From assembly GCA_022457065.1 (NCBI GenBank), contig JAJGBQ010000005.1, forward strand, positions 3,100,001 to 3,164,000: DNA of 64,000 nucleotides, in the 5' to 3' direction. The stretch comes from Curvularia sp. ZM96. Taxonomy: Eukaryota > Ascomycota > Dothideomycetes > Pleosporales > Pleosporaceae. The position numbers were made by a program, and so were the translations under genes. Each line of letters starts with the position of its first letter. The first letter of the stretch is position 1. The notes beneath the pieces are model-generated. The model made no database searches. It was not told the DNA's origin and saw nothing but the letters and a program-made list of their open reading frames with translations. Shown here in pieces: positions 63,543 through 64,000 of this stretch.

Positions 63543-64000
63543 TCAAACCTCGTAGAATCTCCTCGCTTCGTCCTCTGTAACAGGGCTGAGATAGCTCCTC
63601 CTGGAATCGATGAGTCCGTACCGATTGCCCTTAATCCTCCACCACATGTCCCTACGGTTCCCGTTCAGCTTGCCGCCTAGGATCTCTTCTTTCAACTGCT
63701 TGATGAACGCGTTGTATAACTCTGGTTCTTCAAGCTCAGTGAGCTCATCACGCATGACACGAATGGCTTCGAGGGCGCGTTGATACCCGCTACCACCCAT
63801 ACTATTGCTGATGAGCAAGCGGATCTCTTTCGCAACACCATCCACGGCTTCTTGGATGGCGTCCATATCGTCGGAAGCATCGAGAGCTTGTTTGAACGAT
63901 GGAATGAGATTGTTGGACTCAATCTTGACGCGCTTGGGATTACCTAGGAGCTGGTCGACATCCAAACCGGAGAGAGGTTTGTCGCGCTCAGTGCGCTGGC
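63543..64000 (-). CDS. KU80: Ku80 C-terminal part, 5' end outside window
   Basis: Ku80 with Ku70 binds DNA ends in non-homologous end joining and at telomeres. Only the last 152 codons are visible; the frame is open to the window edge. GLDVDQLLGNPKRVKIE begins the linker, then IPSFKQALDASDDMDAIQEA, LISNSMGGSGYQRALEAIRVMRDEL, ELEEPELYNAFIKQLKEEIL, and the C-terminal MWWRIKGNRYGLIDSRR match the Ku80 C-terminal helical domain I recall from fungi. The stop follows DEARRFYEV. No intron is seen in this part. Identification is from this domain only. Confidence 0.85.
   Translation of the reverse strand, partial: QRTERDKPLSGLDVDQLLGNPKRVKIESNNLIPSFKQALDASDDMDAIQEAVDGVAKEIRLLISNSMGGSGYQRALEAIRVMRDELTELEEPELYNAFIKQLKEEILGGKLNGNRRDMWWRIKGNRYGLIDSRRSYLSPVTEDEARRFYEV

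Overview
The window looks like ordinary euchromatic DNA from a filamentous ascomycete, most probably a dothideomycete close to the Pleosporales. The evidence is dense genes on both strands, short GT-AG introns (mostly 45-80 nt), and typical fungal products: Dsc ubiquitin ligase subunit, IRS4 EH protein, PTH11-like rhodopsin-domain protein, cyanase, and fungal-only membrane proteins. No rRNA, tRNA, CRISPR or intact transposon was recognised. The order-level placement is inference from gene content only. Splice sites below were assigned by hand from GT/AG positions, reading-phase continuity and remembered family consensus. Layout: 0-9 kb holds the 3'-truncated (by the window edge) phospholipase D, cyanase, a C2H2 zinc-finger protein and a rhomboid protease. 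9-16.5 kb holds dscA, the mitofusin FZO1 and the ESCRT-III subunit VPS2. 16.5-19.4 kb is a gene-poor island with a decayed SNF2-type helicase fragment, an LTR-like stretch and orphan reading frames. 19.4-30.6 kb holds two orphan membrane proteins, DNA ligase IV, IRS4, a JMJD7-like hydroxylase and the inner-membrane protease IMP1. 31-36.7 kb holds ERV41, two small disordered stress-type proteins and an NmrA-like reductase. 36.7-39 kb is a 2.25-kb gene-free stretch upstream of a homeobox regulator. 42-51 kb holds ARF6, an SLC25 carrier, a GT8 glycosyltransferase, phosphomannose isomerase and SGF29. 51-64 kb holds a coiled-coil protein, a rhodopsin-domain protein, an amino-acid permease, formyl-THF deformylase, an SDR, a large orphan membrane protein and the 3' end of KU80. 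The genes are mostly unrelated housekeeping functions. Themes that recur are membrane traffic (PLD, VPS2, ERV41, ARF6, DscA), mitochondria (FZO1, IMP1, a carrier, purU and perhaps cyanase with presequences), and non-homologous end joining (LIG4 and KU80 about 38 kb apart). Several pairs are divergent with 0.3-0.7 kb between starts: PLD/cyanase, FZO1/VPS2, LIG4/IRS4, JMJD7/IMP1, carrier/GT8, PMI/SGF29. I found no convincing new multigene system. The points most worth a second look are a stop-free in-frame intron in PLD, a 13-nt microexon inside the homeodomain, an intron in SGF29 whose retention would remove the tudor reader, the decayed island at 16.7-18.6 kb, and the uncharacterised membrane-protein families.
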